Below are positions 1 through 12,519 of a stretch of DNA of 64,000 nt, one piece after another. A program made the position numbers and the translations under genes. This DNA is from Lycocorax pyrrhopterus obiensis (taxonomy: Eukaryota; Chordata; Aves; Passeriformes; Paradisaeidae), in assembly GCA_014706295.1 (NCBI GenBank), contig JACSVZ010000004.1, positions 9,706,465 to 9,770,464 on the forward strand, written 5' to 3'. Numbering within the stretch: position 1 is the stretch's first letter; each line of letters starts with the position of its first letter. Under the pieces are notes generated by a model. That model did no database searches and was not told the DNA's origin. It saw nothing but the letters and a program-made list of their open reading frames with translations.

Positions 1-3000
1 CTGGGACTGGGGCCAGCTCATTGCAATGCAGCGCTCCAGAGGGAGGCAAGGCAATTTGCCACGACACCTTTTCCATCTTGCTGCCTCGCTCACTGCTGCA
101 GTTACAGATGGCCAACATTTGTGTCTCAAACATTTATCCTGCAAAATAGAGACTTTTGTATAAAAAGTATTTGATGCACTAAAATATTTCCCTTAAATTT
201 AAATTTTCGTCTTGTTTCGATCCTCAGAAAACATTTTGAAATTTCAGATGTTGTTTTTTTTCCTTTTTGTCACCTCCCTTCTGTCTCACGCTCTGTTTTT
301 TTACATCACACAGTAGATGTTTGCCAAGGTTGAAAGGTTCAGTGGGGGGGTCATTGTCTCCTTTTTGTTCCCACTTATTTTATTATCTTCCCAATTATTT
401 GAGGCTTTACCTATATTGTTAGTGTAGTGCATTAAAAGTTTGTCTAGCACAGGATCTCAGCCTCGTATCACAACTCTCAAAGAAATAAGTACAAGATAAA
501 AGATTATATTAGAATCATCTTTTTTTTCTCCTTTACCTGAAGTTTGTAAAACAGATGTAAAAATAGATAAGCATTTCTTAAAATGTTGACACTGAGGTTT
601 TTCATGCAGCCAGTGGCAGATGGAAACTATTACTGGGAAAGAAACAGAAGCGAAAAATTTTACAGATATTTTGGGTGAAGGAATACGATTTGTCTCAATT
701 TGAACTCTGAAATATAAACAACTTCAAAAATAAATGAATATTTAGAAAACTCCACTCATTGTCTCAGTGCCTTGTATGTGCAGGTTGAGGGCAGGGTCTA
801 GCAATGGGCTTTGGCTGAAAAACAGCACTTCAAGTTCACAAGACACCAAGAAGCCTCATCTCTTCACACTTGGGTTACATCCCAAAATCTGACCAAAATG
901 AGGAGCTTTCAAACTCCTGGTGAGCTGGAATTTCTGAGAATATTTTCTTATGAATACAGCAGAACATGTTGCTTCTAAAACAAAGCCTGTCTGCTCAGAG
1001 CTCCAGATTCCTAGGCTTGCAGCAGTTCTCAAGGAATCAAGATGTACATGTTCTGCTGCTGAGTGTATTTGAGATGTCCCAGTTTATTTTTGACAGGACT
1101 TGTTGCCAGGCTCAGCATCTAGAAATCAAGATGAGATCCTTCAGCAGAGTGAATCTGTATTTTACAGCTTAACTTGGCTTTCTCAAAAAAAAAATCCCGG
1201 AATGGGTGGACTTTGCTCCTCTCTGCTTCAAGTAGCCAAGGTATTTGTTTGAAGATTGTATTAGAGATTTTGACTGATTTCAAGGCTCGCTCTGGGCCCT
1301 ACATGTGTCTTACGCTTTTTGCTTGTGGGTTCAGTGTTTTGTCGTGACACAAGCAAGTTCAGGTCCTGCAGAGGTACTATGTGAAAAGGGATGGGTTCTG
1401 CATGTCCTTCCGAGAAGTTTGTAAGATTTAAAAAAAAGCTTGTTACAAGAAAGAGAATGTAGGATGACAAATAGTTACTCCTACAGAGTATAAACGAGGT
1501 GTTTATTCTCACGCAGAGAAGTGGATCGGCTGTTTAACAAGGAAAGGTCAGGTTTTTTTGTGTGTCTTCCTGTGACGCTCATGGGTGAAGCTCTTTGAGA
1601 GCAGTTCTAGAGAGCTGCTCTTGCATTCCTGAGCACCTGAAGGACGGCTGTAACACCACGTGTACAGGGTGGTTAACGGCCACTGTTGCCAGGATTTTTA
1701 CGATTTGTGGCTGTCATGAGAAGCTGATGGGTTTTGGCCATCCACATGAAGATGGGAAAGGCTGCCAGGGGTCTGGCTCTCCCCGTGGTTACACACAGCC
1801 CCCCAAGAGCAGCAGGGCTCTGGGTGAGGAGCAGCGGGAGTGGCGGCAGCGGCTTCGCCGCGGAGCAACGCGGGAGGAAACGCAGAACAATCGGCAGGGA
1901 AATCCAACCCAAAATAACAAGCTGGCCTTCAAGAAAAGGAAAGGTCACTGCTTGAAAGCCACTATTTGAGAGCTGGGAGGGGTTACAAAAGAGTGAGTAG
2001 AGGCCACTCAATGCCTCTGTGGTTCCAAAGAATTCCTTTCTTGTAAGGAAAACAATGCAGGAGAACAATGTGGATACTTGCAGCGCTTTCGAGGCAGTGG
2101 ATTTTTTTTTCCTTATAGAAAGTAAATTGGAACTGCTTCCATAAACAAGAGGCATTGGCTACAGAAGAAAGCGGGAGCTTTTGCGGAGATTTAAAAATAA
2201 CCAAAAGTAAGGAGGGCGCTGGCACAGGGTTCTGTTTTCTCAGCATTGCACGGAAAACACGGCGCAGCCCCAGCGTTTGGGGAAGGGAAAGGCTACAGAA
2301 GCAGATTGGGAGACATAATGTGGTAAACTTCGGATCTGCCAGATTTTGTTTTCGAAGCCAGTGTTTGATGATAGGTTACCTCATGATGGGAATTGGATTG
2401 CAGACTTTGCCAGCTCTTTCCCCAAACATCTAAAATCTTTCAAAACATTTTTCTCCAGCAGACCAGTTTATTCCAACAAATTATACTGTGTCCCAACTCA
2501 GTCTGGTGCTTAAAGCTGCCCATAGCTGAATATTCATGAATTCCAGGTAAACATCATGGTTTGTTGTGCTCGTGCAGTACCTGGCAAATAAATTTACCAC
2601 ACAAACAAGCACACTCAACCCCCCAAATGCATTAACCTCAGCAGCTTTAACTTTTTAAAGGCATTTACTTAACTTTCCTCTTCAGCTGATAAAGATAAAG
2701 AAATGTTGGTGGTGTTACCTGATTCCTGACCTCTCTAATTACACTAGTGCCAGCATATCCTCTGCTGCTGGAGAGGGTTTTTGTACTGGGAAAGCTTGTT
2801 TTATTTCATTTTCCTGAATGAAAATAAGCTGCCCAGTATGCCCAAGTACACAGCAGTAAAACATTGGCTTTGGTAAAGAGAATTTGGTGCTTAAAAGTAG
2901 GAGTTTCTTTTATTTTAATTTACTGTAGGTGAGACTCCAATGAGTTCATAGTCACAAAAATGTCAATATTACAGCCAAAAGCTCTTTATCAGACAGATGT

Positions 3001-5796
3001 TGAGAAAAGAAAATACACTGGTATTTCTGTGCTGGCTATTTGTGTTGATAAATGCAAGTTTAATAACTCTCTTTTGGTTTCATTTGGCCTAAGTGGCTGT
3101 ATGTTTCTTTATTTCCTTCCCCCATAAGAACTATAGCATTGCTGATTAAAGGTTGAGTATTTCAATATCAATGTCCAGCTTTCCTGTCCCTTGTAGCTGT
3201 GCATCAGTCTGCACATTTTAGCCTTCCTTTTACTTTTGTCGCCGAACATCTCTGAAGTTCAGAATGACTAGAAATTACTTTTGGGAAAAAAGTTTTGTCG
3301 TGTGAAGTTTTTCTGGCAAATTGCTCGTTTGCACCAGCGAAAAACTCACAGTAGCTGGCCATCTGAACCTACTTCACCAAGCTTTAAGCAGAGCAGGGAG
3401 AATTGCAACCTGGTTTCTTTAGGATAAACCTCAAGGAACGAGGCAAATAAAGGGATTCAGAACCACCTCCCTCTGAGGAGGGGTTGTTTGACTGCACAAT
3501 CAGCGTGAATCCTGGCCCTGGGTAGAACAGCCCTTAAATTCGAGATCAGACCCTTTGGTCCCCTCAGGTCAGCGCAGAGGACTCCCCGGGGTCCCTCCTT
3601 TGGGACTCCATGGGATGGACACACATCAGCAGCTGGGAAACAGCAGAGGAGCTGCACTGTACAAGCTGTTAGCAGAAATTTGGGAAGAACTGCTCTGGCA
3701 AAATTCGGGGTTCAAGTTCAGGCATCAGTGGCGATGTTAACACTGTCAGAACGGCTCACTCACATCCTTGCCAGGCTGGTGTGGCATCAGAGGCTGCCCC
3801 TGCTGGTGGCAGGGTGTGTGCAAGCCTGTGCTGAACAGGCAGTGGTAGCACCCCAGAACACCTTCTCACAGCATGGACGGAGATGGACCCACCCCAGCAC
3901 ACGGAAATGGATCTCTCCAGCTGAACAGCCAGGTGAATTGACCACAGTGTGTGCTCAACATAACCAGGTGGCCTTCACATCGCCAGGGCTAACGCTTCTT
4001 GCAACTTCAGAGCCACAGTATCACTCAGCTATTTTTTCCTCAGGCTTTTAATCACCTCCCAAGCAGACAGATACTCCCCTTGGAGGCTGCCATGCCCGGT
4101 GCACTGGAAAGCCTGGCAGGTGACCCAGTCGGTGGGAGGAGGGCAGCTGCAAGCAGGCAGCCACCAGGGAAACATGGGAGTTTCAGTGGCTTCTGAAGCC
4201 TGGGGAATGGGAAGATGCCCTGAGCTAAGCAAGAGTTAAGCAGAGTCATACAGAGGCCTGGCTGTTGGTGAATATCTGCAAAAGTAGGATATAGAGCATT
4301 GTGCAGGAGAAAAATATCTCTTTATGTCATGACCTGGGGCATCGTGCCAGGCTATCACTTCCAGGTTTGGAAGGGTTCTGTGTTTTGCATGGCATGATGG
4401 AAAGTTTTGAAAAATAAGATTTCCTCTTCAGTGCAGGTCAGGTAGGTGCCACCTGGCAGCTCGTGCACTGCCACCATGTTAACCTGTTATCCACAGGCAC
4501 AACACGGGAGCAGCAGCAGGGAGAGGTGGGTTTGTCCCAGGGCATACAGGAGCTGCAGCAGGACCCAAGGTCTGCGCACACCAGTGTGCAGGTACTCTGG
4601 AAAACGTGGGCTGTGATGGCTGAGACCTCAGGACCTGGCAGCGTCAGCTTGGAGAACAACAGTGATTCCCAACCTTCTCTTTTGTCTACACTTCCAGTGT
4701 TCAATCAGTCTAATTACTGCTGGGCCCTTGCCCATCATGTTGTGAAATGCTTCAGGGGCACAGGGAAAAAAAAAAGATCAAACTGTGGTCTAAACCACAA
4801 GAGGAAGAAGACATCTGTCAGGACAAGCTCTTACCAGAAATGGGGTAAAGAATCTTGTTTACTAAATCTTTCATGTCTGTAGCTAGTTCAAAGACATCTC
4901 ACAGTCCTCTTCATTAGAAGAGCAAAGGAGCAACAGAAAAGCCCTCAGCCTAACCCATTAAAAGCAGTAGCTTTGTGTGCTGTGGTGTGGCAGGCATTCA
5001 TAGGTTGGATTTTTTTTCTTTTGCATCTACCACTGGTAGAGGAAAGTTGTTTCCAAGGTGATAGTTCCACCCCTGCATGGAAATGTGAGCAAAGAGGAAC
5101 TTTCTCAATTGGACTTGGGTTTATTCACAGCACTTGTAAACAGTGTTAACATAAAGATAACATGTGCAGGGAGTGTGCTGTGAGTTACCTCGAGTGATGA
5201 AGAATTTCAGGATGGTGAGAAGGCAGTTTCCTCTTCAACATACAGTTTCTTCTGGAAGAATTATGTGAGAGCAGAGAAGTTACAATAGCATTGCAGTTCC
5301 CTGCACAGAAATACCTAGGGAGGGGAAACACCCAAGGTGGTGGTGGTCACCTGCACCACAACTGAGAGCATCAGTCGAGTGAAGAGGACTGAGCAGCTCC
5401 TCTGTTTAGCAAACACAGTAATTATAATAACCAATATCATCTATTTCCAGAATGCTGCCATGTGGCTGGGGACAACAACCTGCATTTTTCCCAGCCAGGT
5501 GTCCTGAGCCACTGCTGATGGGATACCTCCTGCCCTGGGGTGGCCACTGCTCACTGATCCCAGTGAAAACTAAATTGTGTACAGGCATATTGCAAATTTC
5601 CCACCTTAGATCCCACTCAGGCACAGCCTTGGCTTTCAGGCATCTCCCCTGCAGCCTGTCTCTTGTGCCATTTCTGCAGGGGCTTCATTATGAATTAATT
5701 CTTTCCACTTTTTTTTTTATTTCCAAAGAATATCAGTTGACTTTTACAGCACTCCCCAAGCCTCATATCACACCTAAATGCTCATTTTCACTGCCT
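1..5796. other. Unique non-coding sequence, no gene recognised
   Basis: No open frame here resembles a known protein and no RNA gene was recognised. The stretch is AT-rich with several homopolymer T or A runs. A small GC-rich patch with clustered CpG lies near 1835-1885. The part around 2520-2760 is listed separately as a possible conserved element. Confidence 0.6.
2520..2760. other. Candidate conserved non-coding element (low confidence)
   Basis: This block is AT-rich but not simple-sequence. It contains several short motifs of the kind bound by homeodomain, forkhead and GATA factors, such as ATTCATGAATT, GTAAACA, GATAAAGATAAAG and CTAATTA. No repeat family was recognised in it. The call rests on composition and motif density only. 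Confidence 0.2.
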
Positions 5797-5830
5797 GAAG
5801 GTCTTTTCCAACCTGAATGATTCTATGAAT
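5797..5830 (+). repeat. CR1 LINE, extreme 3' tail fragment
   Basis: The sequence reads GGTCTTTTCCAACCTGAATG followed by ATTCTATGAATC, which is the hallmark 3' end of avian CR1 in sense orientation. Only about 35 bp is recognisable. This fits the strong 5' truncation typical of CR1 insertions made by target-primed reverse transcription. Confidence 0.7.
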
Positions 5831-7030
5831 CTGGCCTGTACTTCAGCTTAAGGGAAAAGCTACACATTGATTGAATTTTGGAGAAAAAGGATGGAACCTT
5901 CAGCTGTAAATTTATCTTGTGTTATGTCTTCAAGGTTAATTCATATTGTAAACTTGCAAATGGCAAAACAATGTTGCTATTTATTAAAAATGATAGTGGT
6001 CTCAAAATTTTGATGGGAAAACGATGTTGCAGGGGTGATGATTGTGAAAAATAACTCCCACATCTTCCCCAGGGCCTGGGCAGAGCGAGGTGGAACTCGG
6101 CTGTGGAGCCCCCCTGATCCTTCCACGGATATCAGCATCTGCAGCACCTGGGATCCATGGCACAACTCCTTCCTCCAGAGGCCAAAACTGAGTCTACAAT
6201 TTCAAGCAGGATAATCACCTTTTCAAGGCAATAACAAGCACTTCTCAAGAGCAGCTGGTTAAGATGGCTCAGAAGCAATGACAAGAATGTGGTGAAAAGT
6301 TTGGTCCATCAATCCAGCTTCTGCACATGGCAGGGAAGAGACACCTTTTGATAAAACATCAGTCAAACACTGTCTTTTTTATTCTTTGTATTTGTCTGTG
6401 CTCCCACTCTGATCACCCCTCGAATTATTATTTTGCAAAAAGATATATAGGAGAGAAATTATGTTTATTCAGGGAGAGCCATAATTTCCGGCTGTTCAAA
6501 ATGCACCAGGTATGTTTTGAGCCCTGCAAACACACCGAGAGCTCCAGAGTTTGTACTGCAGCTTTCTGCAGCACTGATTTATTCCATTTTACAGTAATGC
6601 CCTGGGGTACCAGGTAGGCTCGACATCGGGAGTGGGAGAAGCAGACCTGGAAGATGCTTTGGGTACAGCCCAGCCAGGTTTCTGCAGCCTGCAAGCGCTG
6701 GCCTTGCACTACAAACCGGTCTGCTGTTGCCATCTGCTGGAAAAACCCCTAATGGCGATTTCCCAACATGGCGAGGAGTTCAGCTCCTGTTACAGAGATA
6801 CCCGGGGCTTTTTGTGCTTTTTAGGGCAGGCTTTTCCCCTCTAGGTCCGTGTGATGTGCCAAAGAACAATGTGTGCACCGGGCTGTTACCGCTCTCTGCA
6901 CAGTGAAACGCCTTCAACCCAGGCCAGTGTAGGAGCAAACCAATTCTTCCAACAGAAGCCTGCTACTAGAGAGGCAAAAACTTATCATTCCAAAGGAATT
7001 CATCCTTCCCTCTCTTACAACTCTCCTGCT
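5831..7030. other. Unique non-coding sequence, no gene recognised
   Basis: Nothing supportable was seen between the two CR1 fragments. Open frames are short, overlap on both strands and resemble no family I recognise. Confidence 0.55.
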
Positions 7031-7143
7031 TCATCACGCCATAGAACGGTTTGGGTTGGAAGGGACCTTGAAAACGACCTAGTTCCAACCCCTTGTCCTG
7101 AGCAGGGACACCTTCCCCTCGGCCAGGCTGCTTTGCTGTGCCC
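7031..7143 (-). repeat. CR1 LINE 3' end, minus strand
   Basis: The plus strand reads CATAGAACGGTTTGGGTTGG then AAGGGACCTTG, the reverse complement of the CR1 3' terminus. It continues through the typical AGTTCCAACCCC, GCAGGGACACCTTCCC and CCAGGCTGCT segments before similarity stops. The copy is about 110 bp, 5' truncated and moderately diverged. Confidence 0.9.
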
Positions 7144-9242
7144 CCAGGTGTGTTACCCGAGCGGAGCAATCCCCATTCCACACATGTTCACACGGAGACC
7201 ACACAGACTTTTACACAAGGAGAAGTCCTAAAGATCCTGTTCATCCCAACACATTAAATCTAGAATTTATTTCTATTTCTACACTGTTTGGACTTATTTC
7301 TTTCTCAAACTATCACAGAGAAATATTTCTGCAGCCTGCTCCTATGGGATTTTCAGAGGCATTGGATATCATTCCCTTTTCCCTCAGATATCTTGTCCTT
7401 GCAGCAGGAGTCTTCAAAAATCCTTTCGTTCTCTTAAAGATTCTGTGGCTCATCATTCTGTAAAATGTAAGAGCACATAATATCGTGGGACAGGCGAAAT
7501 CCCTTCTTGCTTGCAAGCAGCCTTAAGCCAGACAGGCTGCTGGTTGCCACAGGCATTCTTAACTCCGTGTCATCGGGCCCCCATCTGATCTGCGAGGTGT
7601 AATTGCCGTGGCATTAAATCCGTCGCTGGTGGCTGATCACCTCCAGCTCACAGGATTACACGGCCTGGAGCTGGTGCTAACAAAGGCGGGACGGCTTTAG
7701 GGAACGTCGCTGCTGCTGACAGGGCTTTAAAGTGTCTGCTCAAAGGAGGAGTCGGTGGGGTGTGAATCCTCCCCCAGCAGAGCTGAGAAGAACGGGACCC
7801 ATGACTGTGCTGTCTCTGAGCTACACCTGCACTGCCTGAAAGCTGTGTGCCTTTGAACTCCAGAACAGGGATGTTTAGGGCATAAACCCAGCCAGGGGTG
7901 ACAGGGGATGTTTCAGGCAGCCCAGGGAATTGATGCCGCTTTACCTGGTGGAGAAGGTGTGAAAGTGAGTTAGCCCAGACCCAAGACAGCATTGGCTGTG
8001 CTCATTGGCCTCCAGCTGGCTCAGCGTGGGGACAGAGACAACTTGCACCTTTGCAAGCCTGCTTTTTATTTAAAGAACCTCTACTAACCTTCACTAGCAG
8101 AATTCAGCATCTTCAGTTTCAAAACTGACATACACAGACCCCAAGCATCTGCTGTAGCTTGGGGGACTTCTAGCACGGGAGAGCACAGAATCTGCCTCCT
8201 GTCTGTGCCATCCATACTCCTACCTGATGTGGAAATTGTAATGATATTATTAAGGCATGTCCTCAATGTGTCTCTTACTGTCTTGCCATTCGTGAAGCCC
8301 CAGGTTGGCTTGTCCTAGTTGGATTCCTGATGTGGAGGAGCTGAATTGCCAACTCACATGGAAGTTGTACTCACTGTGGAGTGACTTGTCCTGTAAAACT
8401 TCTGTTGTGGATTTCTGTGGATCTGCTCCATAAAGAATGACATGGCCTCTGTGGCGGCAATTTTTATTTCTGCAATAGTGTAAAAATGCTATTTTAATAC
8501 TATTTATTATTTAAAAATAAAATGTTTTAAAACTTTAAGTGATGGCTAAAATCAAACCTGAAAGCTAGAAAGGGCAAATACAGATAATACTTCTCCCTCT
8601 TTGTAGAATTAGCTTTCGTTCAAAAATATCCTGATGGGGATGTGCTTTTATGTATTTAGTGACCTTTACAGATTAGTTCTCCAGGTGGTTTTGAGCCTCC
8701 TCTTGAGCCTGTGTAAGCTGTTTGTGTCCACCCCATCCTGCAGCAACGCTTTCCATAGGCCTCCAAGCCATTTCAGGAATAACCTCACTTATCACCTTTA
8801 GTTGCTTTGAGCCCTGAACCCCTGACTTGCTGCCCCATGTCCTTACATCAGCAATGGCAGAACCTCTTTCCTCTTCCCTCCTTTCTCACATTGTTACTTC
8901 TGGGTACAACCACACATTTTGTCTTCTCATCAATGGTGAAACCAACACCTTACAGGGTCTGTGGAAAGCTGAGTCAAGTGGTGTTGAGCAGAGCAAATAA
9001 TTCTTTCAACTGCATTTTGTCATTTGTCTATGAAATTTGCCAGTCCCCTCCTTTGGCTACATTCCCTGTGACCTTGTCCACGTCCTGTGCAGCCAACAGA
9101 GACCTTTGCAACGAAAAATTCCTCCTTCAGGCGTTTGCACGTCTGCAAAGCAAATATTAAGGAAGATAATGCACCTCTGTCTCACAGACAACCTCTCATC
9201 CTTTACAGCATCAGAGGCACAAATCTGTTTGTGTGCCCAGCT
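7144..9242. other. Unique non-coding sequence, no gene recognised
   Basis: No repeat or gene was recognised. The segment around 8455-8540 is AT-rich, with an ATTTATTATTTAAAAATAAAATG stretch in two overlapping parts. The rest is of mixed composition. Confidence 0.55.
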
Positions 9243-9420
9243 CCATAGAATCATGGAATAGTTTAGGTTGGAGGGACTCTAAAGATCACCTCATTCCAAC
9301 CCTGCTGCCATGGGCAGGGACATCTTTCACAAGACCAGGTTACTCAGAGCCCCATCCAGCCTGGCCTTGAACACTTCCAGGGATGGGGCAGCCACAGCTT
9401 CCCTGGGCACCCTGTGCCAG
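9243..9420 (-). repeat. CR1 LINE 3' end, minus strand
   Basis: The plus strand begins CATAGAATCATGGAATAG and runs through GGTTGGAGGGACT, the CTGCCATGGGCAGGGACA block, the AGAGCCCCATCCAGCCTGGC block and CAGGGATGGGGCAGCCACAG. It ends near CCCTGTGCCAG. This is the reverse complement of the CR1 C-terminal coding and 3' tail region. About 180 bp is recognisable. Confidence 0.93.
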
Positions 9421-10107
9421 CCAGGGGCCAGAGGAGGGAGAAAATCCTTCCCCTCTGGAGCAGAGGCTGCCACAGCCTTGTGTAACCTTGTGCCACAGAG
9501 TGTGTGAGGCAGGAAAGCCCTTTCCGTGGAGGGATAACAGCACTAAAAGGTCTTTTTCAGGAAAACCAGAACAATGGAAAACCAAAGGAGCCTTCAGTTC
9601 TTCCAGCAGATTTGGGAACAAATTGAAGGAGGAGCAGAGCTGGCCTGGTGCCACAGCTCTGCATGCAGTGGGGATGGAGAAGCTGCAATAATGTGTCTTC
9701 TTGGCTGACTCTTTAAAAATAAGGCACTTTTCTGTTGTTCCTTTTCAAGCATTACATAAAAGTTCCCCCTAGAAGTCCAAAGGCAGCTGTTTTCGTAGCA
9801 CAAGGAAGTCAGGAAGAGGCAAAGCAGGCAAAAACATCAGATAAGTCTGGATGAAAAACTTGGCTAACCTATTTTTCCCCCCTCCTAACCAGCCAATTTT
9901 GAACCACTCTGCAGAGATCTGCCTGGGAGGAAAAGCAGAGCCAACCACTGAAAAGTGATATCTGAGCTCTGCTGAGGACCACTGCTCTCCCTGCCTCGGT
10001 GTGGGAACCCCATAGCTTCCATTCCCTGTGCTGGGAATATTTCTCCTCTCATCCAGGCAGCCCAGAGACCTCCTAGGTAACAAGCAGATAAGTTTTAAGA
10101 AATGAGA
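9421..10107. other. Non-coding sequence between two CR1 fragments
   Basis: No further CR1 similarity is obvious after the CCTGTGCCAG point, and no gene was recognised. The next CR1 copy begins in the opposite orientation at its end. Confidence 0.5.
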
Positions 10108-10390
10108 TCTCCCAAGTAAGAAGTGATATGACAAAAGGAAATGGCCTCAACTTGCGCCAGGGAAGGCTTAGATTGGATTTTAGGAAAAATTTCTTCACTG
10201 AAAGGGTGGTCAGGCATTGGAACAGGCTGCCCAGGGAAGTGCTGAGTCCCCATCCCTGGAGATATTTAAAGGATGTGTAGGTGTGGTGTTTAGGGACTTG
10301 GTTTGGTGGGGGGCTTGGCAGTGCTGGGGGAGCAGCTGGGCTCGATGACCTCAGAGGGCTTTTCCAACCTAAAGGATCCTATGGCTCTAG
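10108..10390 (+). repeat. CR1 LINE 3' end, plus strand
   Basis: Sense CR1 is recognisable from TCTCCCAAGTAAGAAGTGAT, through GGAAATGGCCTCAACTTGCG, GGAAAAATTTCTTCACTGAA and GAACAGGCTGCCCAGGGAAG, to the terminal TTTTCCAACCTAAAGGATCC. This is a well-preserved 3' end of about 280 bp. It lies about 690 bp from the oppositely oriented copy at 9243-9420. Confidence 0.95.
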
Positions 10391-12462
10391 AGAGCCTTGA
10401 CCCCTCCAGCTCTAACACAGCACCTGGATGTTGGCAAAATGAGGCTGGTCATCGACACTGGAGGTCCCCATCCCACAGGGAGAGGACAAGCCACTGTCAT
10501 CTGCTGGGAAGGTCTCGTCCCCAGACAGCAGTCAGTGCCTCCATCCCTGCCTGGGGCTGTGTGCACCCTTGGGGATGGACACCTGCCCTTGTGTGTCCCT
10601 CTGGGGATCCGGGAAGAGAACCAGGTCCAACCATCTGACAGCTCCAGGGCTTGCAGGCGTGGGGCTTTGCAGTTGTAGTGCCTTGTCACAAGGTGGCAGG
10701 GACGTGACACTGCCTGGCACGCTTCTGGCCTCTACTCCTTGCTGCTTTCTTCCTTATCCAATATGGATTTATCAGCAATCTTCTGTCTTTTCTTTAAAAC
10801 TGTCCTTGAGAGAGTTCAAAGAGAGGGTAATTAGTTTTTTCAAAGCCTACTATTTGCACTAAAGAAAAAAGGAAAAGAAACTGCTTTGCATCCTTCTGCC
10901 TGGAAGTCATTGGGGCTTGGGGAAGTGAGGAAGGGGCTGGCCTGGCTAGCTCTCACTGCTGCTGCTTTCATGTTAAACTCAAAAGCTGTGATGATTAAAG
11001 AGCAGGCAGCCCTTCTGTCCTGAGTCACAGGGACCATTTCTTCCTAAATAACTGAAGATGGGAAATCATTCTTGTAGCTTCAAAAGAAAATAAATATATA
11101 TATAGACATGCATAGGTGTGTATATATACATACATTTCCTTCAATGCAGAGGAGAATCTCAGTAATATTATGTTAGCTCTGGCTTCCTACAGAATATCCT
11201 TAACTCTCAGCTTCTGAAAGCAAATGTCTGTGCATTTATAGGACCGTTTCCCTTCTTTTTATATGCCTCCCACAGCAATCTTTTACCCTCTGACATACCA
11301 GGAGTTTTGTGATTTCACTACTCTGCTCTCTCAAGGGTGCTGCGGGCTGTGTGGCAGGCAGTGAAACCTTTGTCACTGCTCATCACACAGTTACATACAG
11401 AATTCTACCTGTGATGACAAAATTAGATTTGTGTTAATAAGCTGTTAATAACCACGAGGTAATTATTTAGTTTATCGCTGGAGTCCCAGCTGATCATTGT
11501 CTCCTTATGTTTGCTTGCCTGCAGTCTTCAGGGACTGGGGATTTTCAGGTTTTTTAATCTGCAGTACATGCAGTGAGAGATTACTCAGCTGTCACTCTGC
11601 AGAAAACATCCCTATCATGCAGCAGGAGGTATCCATAACAAATTGCTGACATCCAAACTCAGCTCTGCACAAATGGATGTGCAGGATGTGCCTGCTGCTC
11701 CCCAAGCTGGAACCAGACCACAGCAGAGCAGAGGCATTGGCACAGCCGAAGGAAACGACCAGAAAATGGTTCAAGTAGAGCAGGTAACATTAGAAAATAA
11801 TTGTTTCTGAGCTGCTGTTCACTAGCAAAGATTTCCCCTTTTCAGCACAATACAGTGGCCCAAGAAGGGATTTTTTGTGGGTCAGCTGGATGTGCTCCTG
11901 CTTCATACTGAGGCTCTGAGATTGACCAGAGGTTTGCATTCCAATTTATTGGAACAGAGAGTAATCAGACATTTTCTCAGCTATCTAAAGCACAGACCCA
12001 CAGAACCAAGTAAGTCTGAGTTCCTACATGCTTATTGTGAACCTTGACATGAGTGTGTATCATTGCAAGCTTGCAATTTATTTAAATACACTGAGGAAAC
12101 CAGCTTTGAAGTTCAAGGCAGGCTCTTAGTTGGGAGGCAGAGAGGAAACTCCTTTTTTAACATGTGGCAATTCATCTGTGGAACTCATCAGTGCAGGACA
12201 GCATTAAGACTGAAAGTGTAATAAGATGTAGAGTGAAATGGAGAAGCTGACAGGTGACAAGAGCATCCAATGCACAAGTGCATGAATTCTGCTTTTTTGG
12301 TTTGGTTTAAACTCAAAGTTGCAAGGAATTTGGGAATGAGATGGCAAAGGTCTTTTTGTCTTCTGAAATGAAAGCTAGGTGAAGCTCAAGAGGAATTGGT
12401 TTCAGAGCAGCAGGTCAGAATGTTTCATTTTGAGAATGTAGGGACTCTGCCTGTCGATTGTC
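10391..12462. other. Unique non-coding sequence, no gene recognised
   Basis: No gene or dispersed repeat was recognised. An AT dinucleotide-rich tract at 11091-11135 is listed separately. Confidence 0.55.
11091..11135. repeat. AT/GT-rich imperfect microsatellite
   Basis: The tract contains TAAATATATATATAGACATG followed by a GTGTGTATATATACATACAT segment. It is an imperfect TA/TG dinucleotide repeat of about 45 bp. Confidence 0.7.
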
Positions 12463-12519
12463 GTGTGCTGTTTTCTAACCAGGGAATTTCAGGTGTTGTG
12501 TGCTGTTTTCTAACCAGGG
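12463..12519. repeat. 35-bp local tandem duplication
   Basis: The 22-base string that begins GTGTGCTGTTTTC and ends TAACCAGGG occurs at 12463-12484 and again at 12498-12519 without mismatch. The period is 35 bp. The intervening bases are AATTTCAGGTGTT. This looks like a recent small tandem duplication. Confidence 0.85.

Noticed and set aside
4359..4380. CR1-like GGTTTGGAAGGGTTCTG
   Set aside because: Only about twelve bases match the CR1 tail and nothing matching follows on either side.
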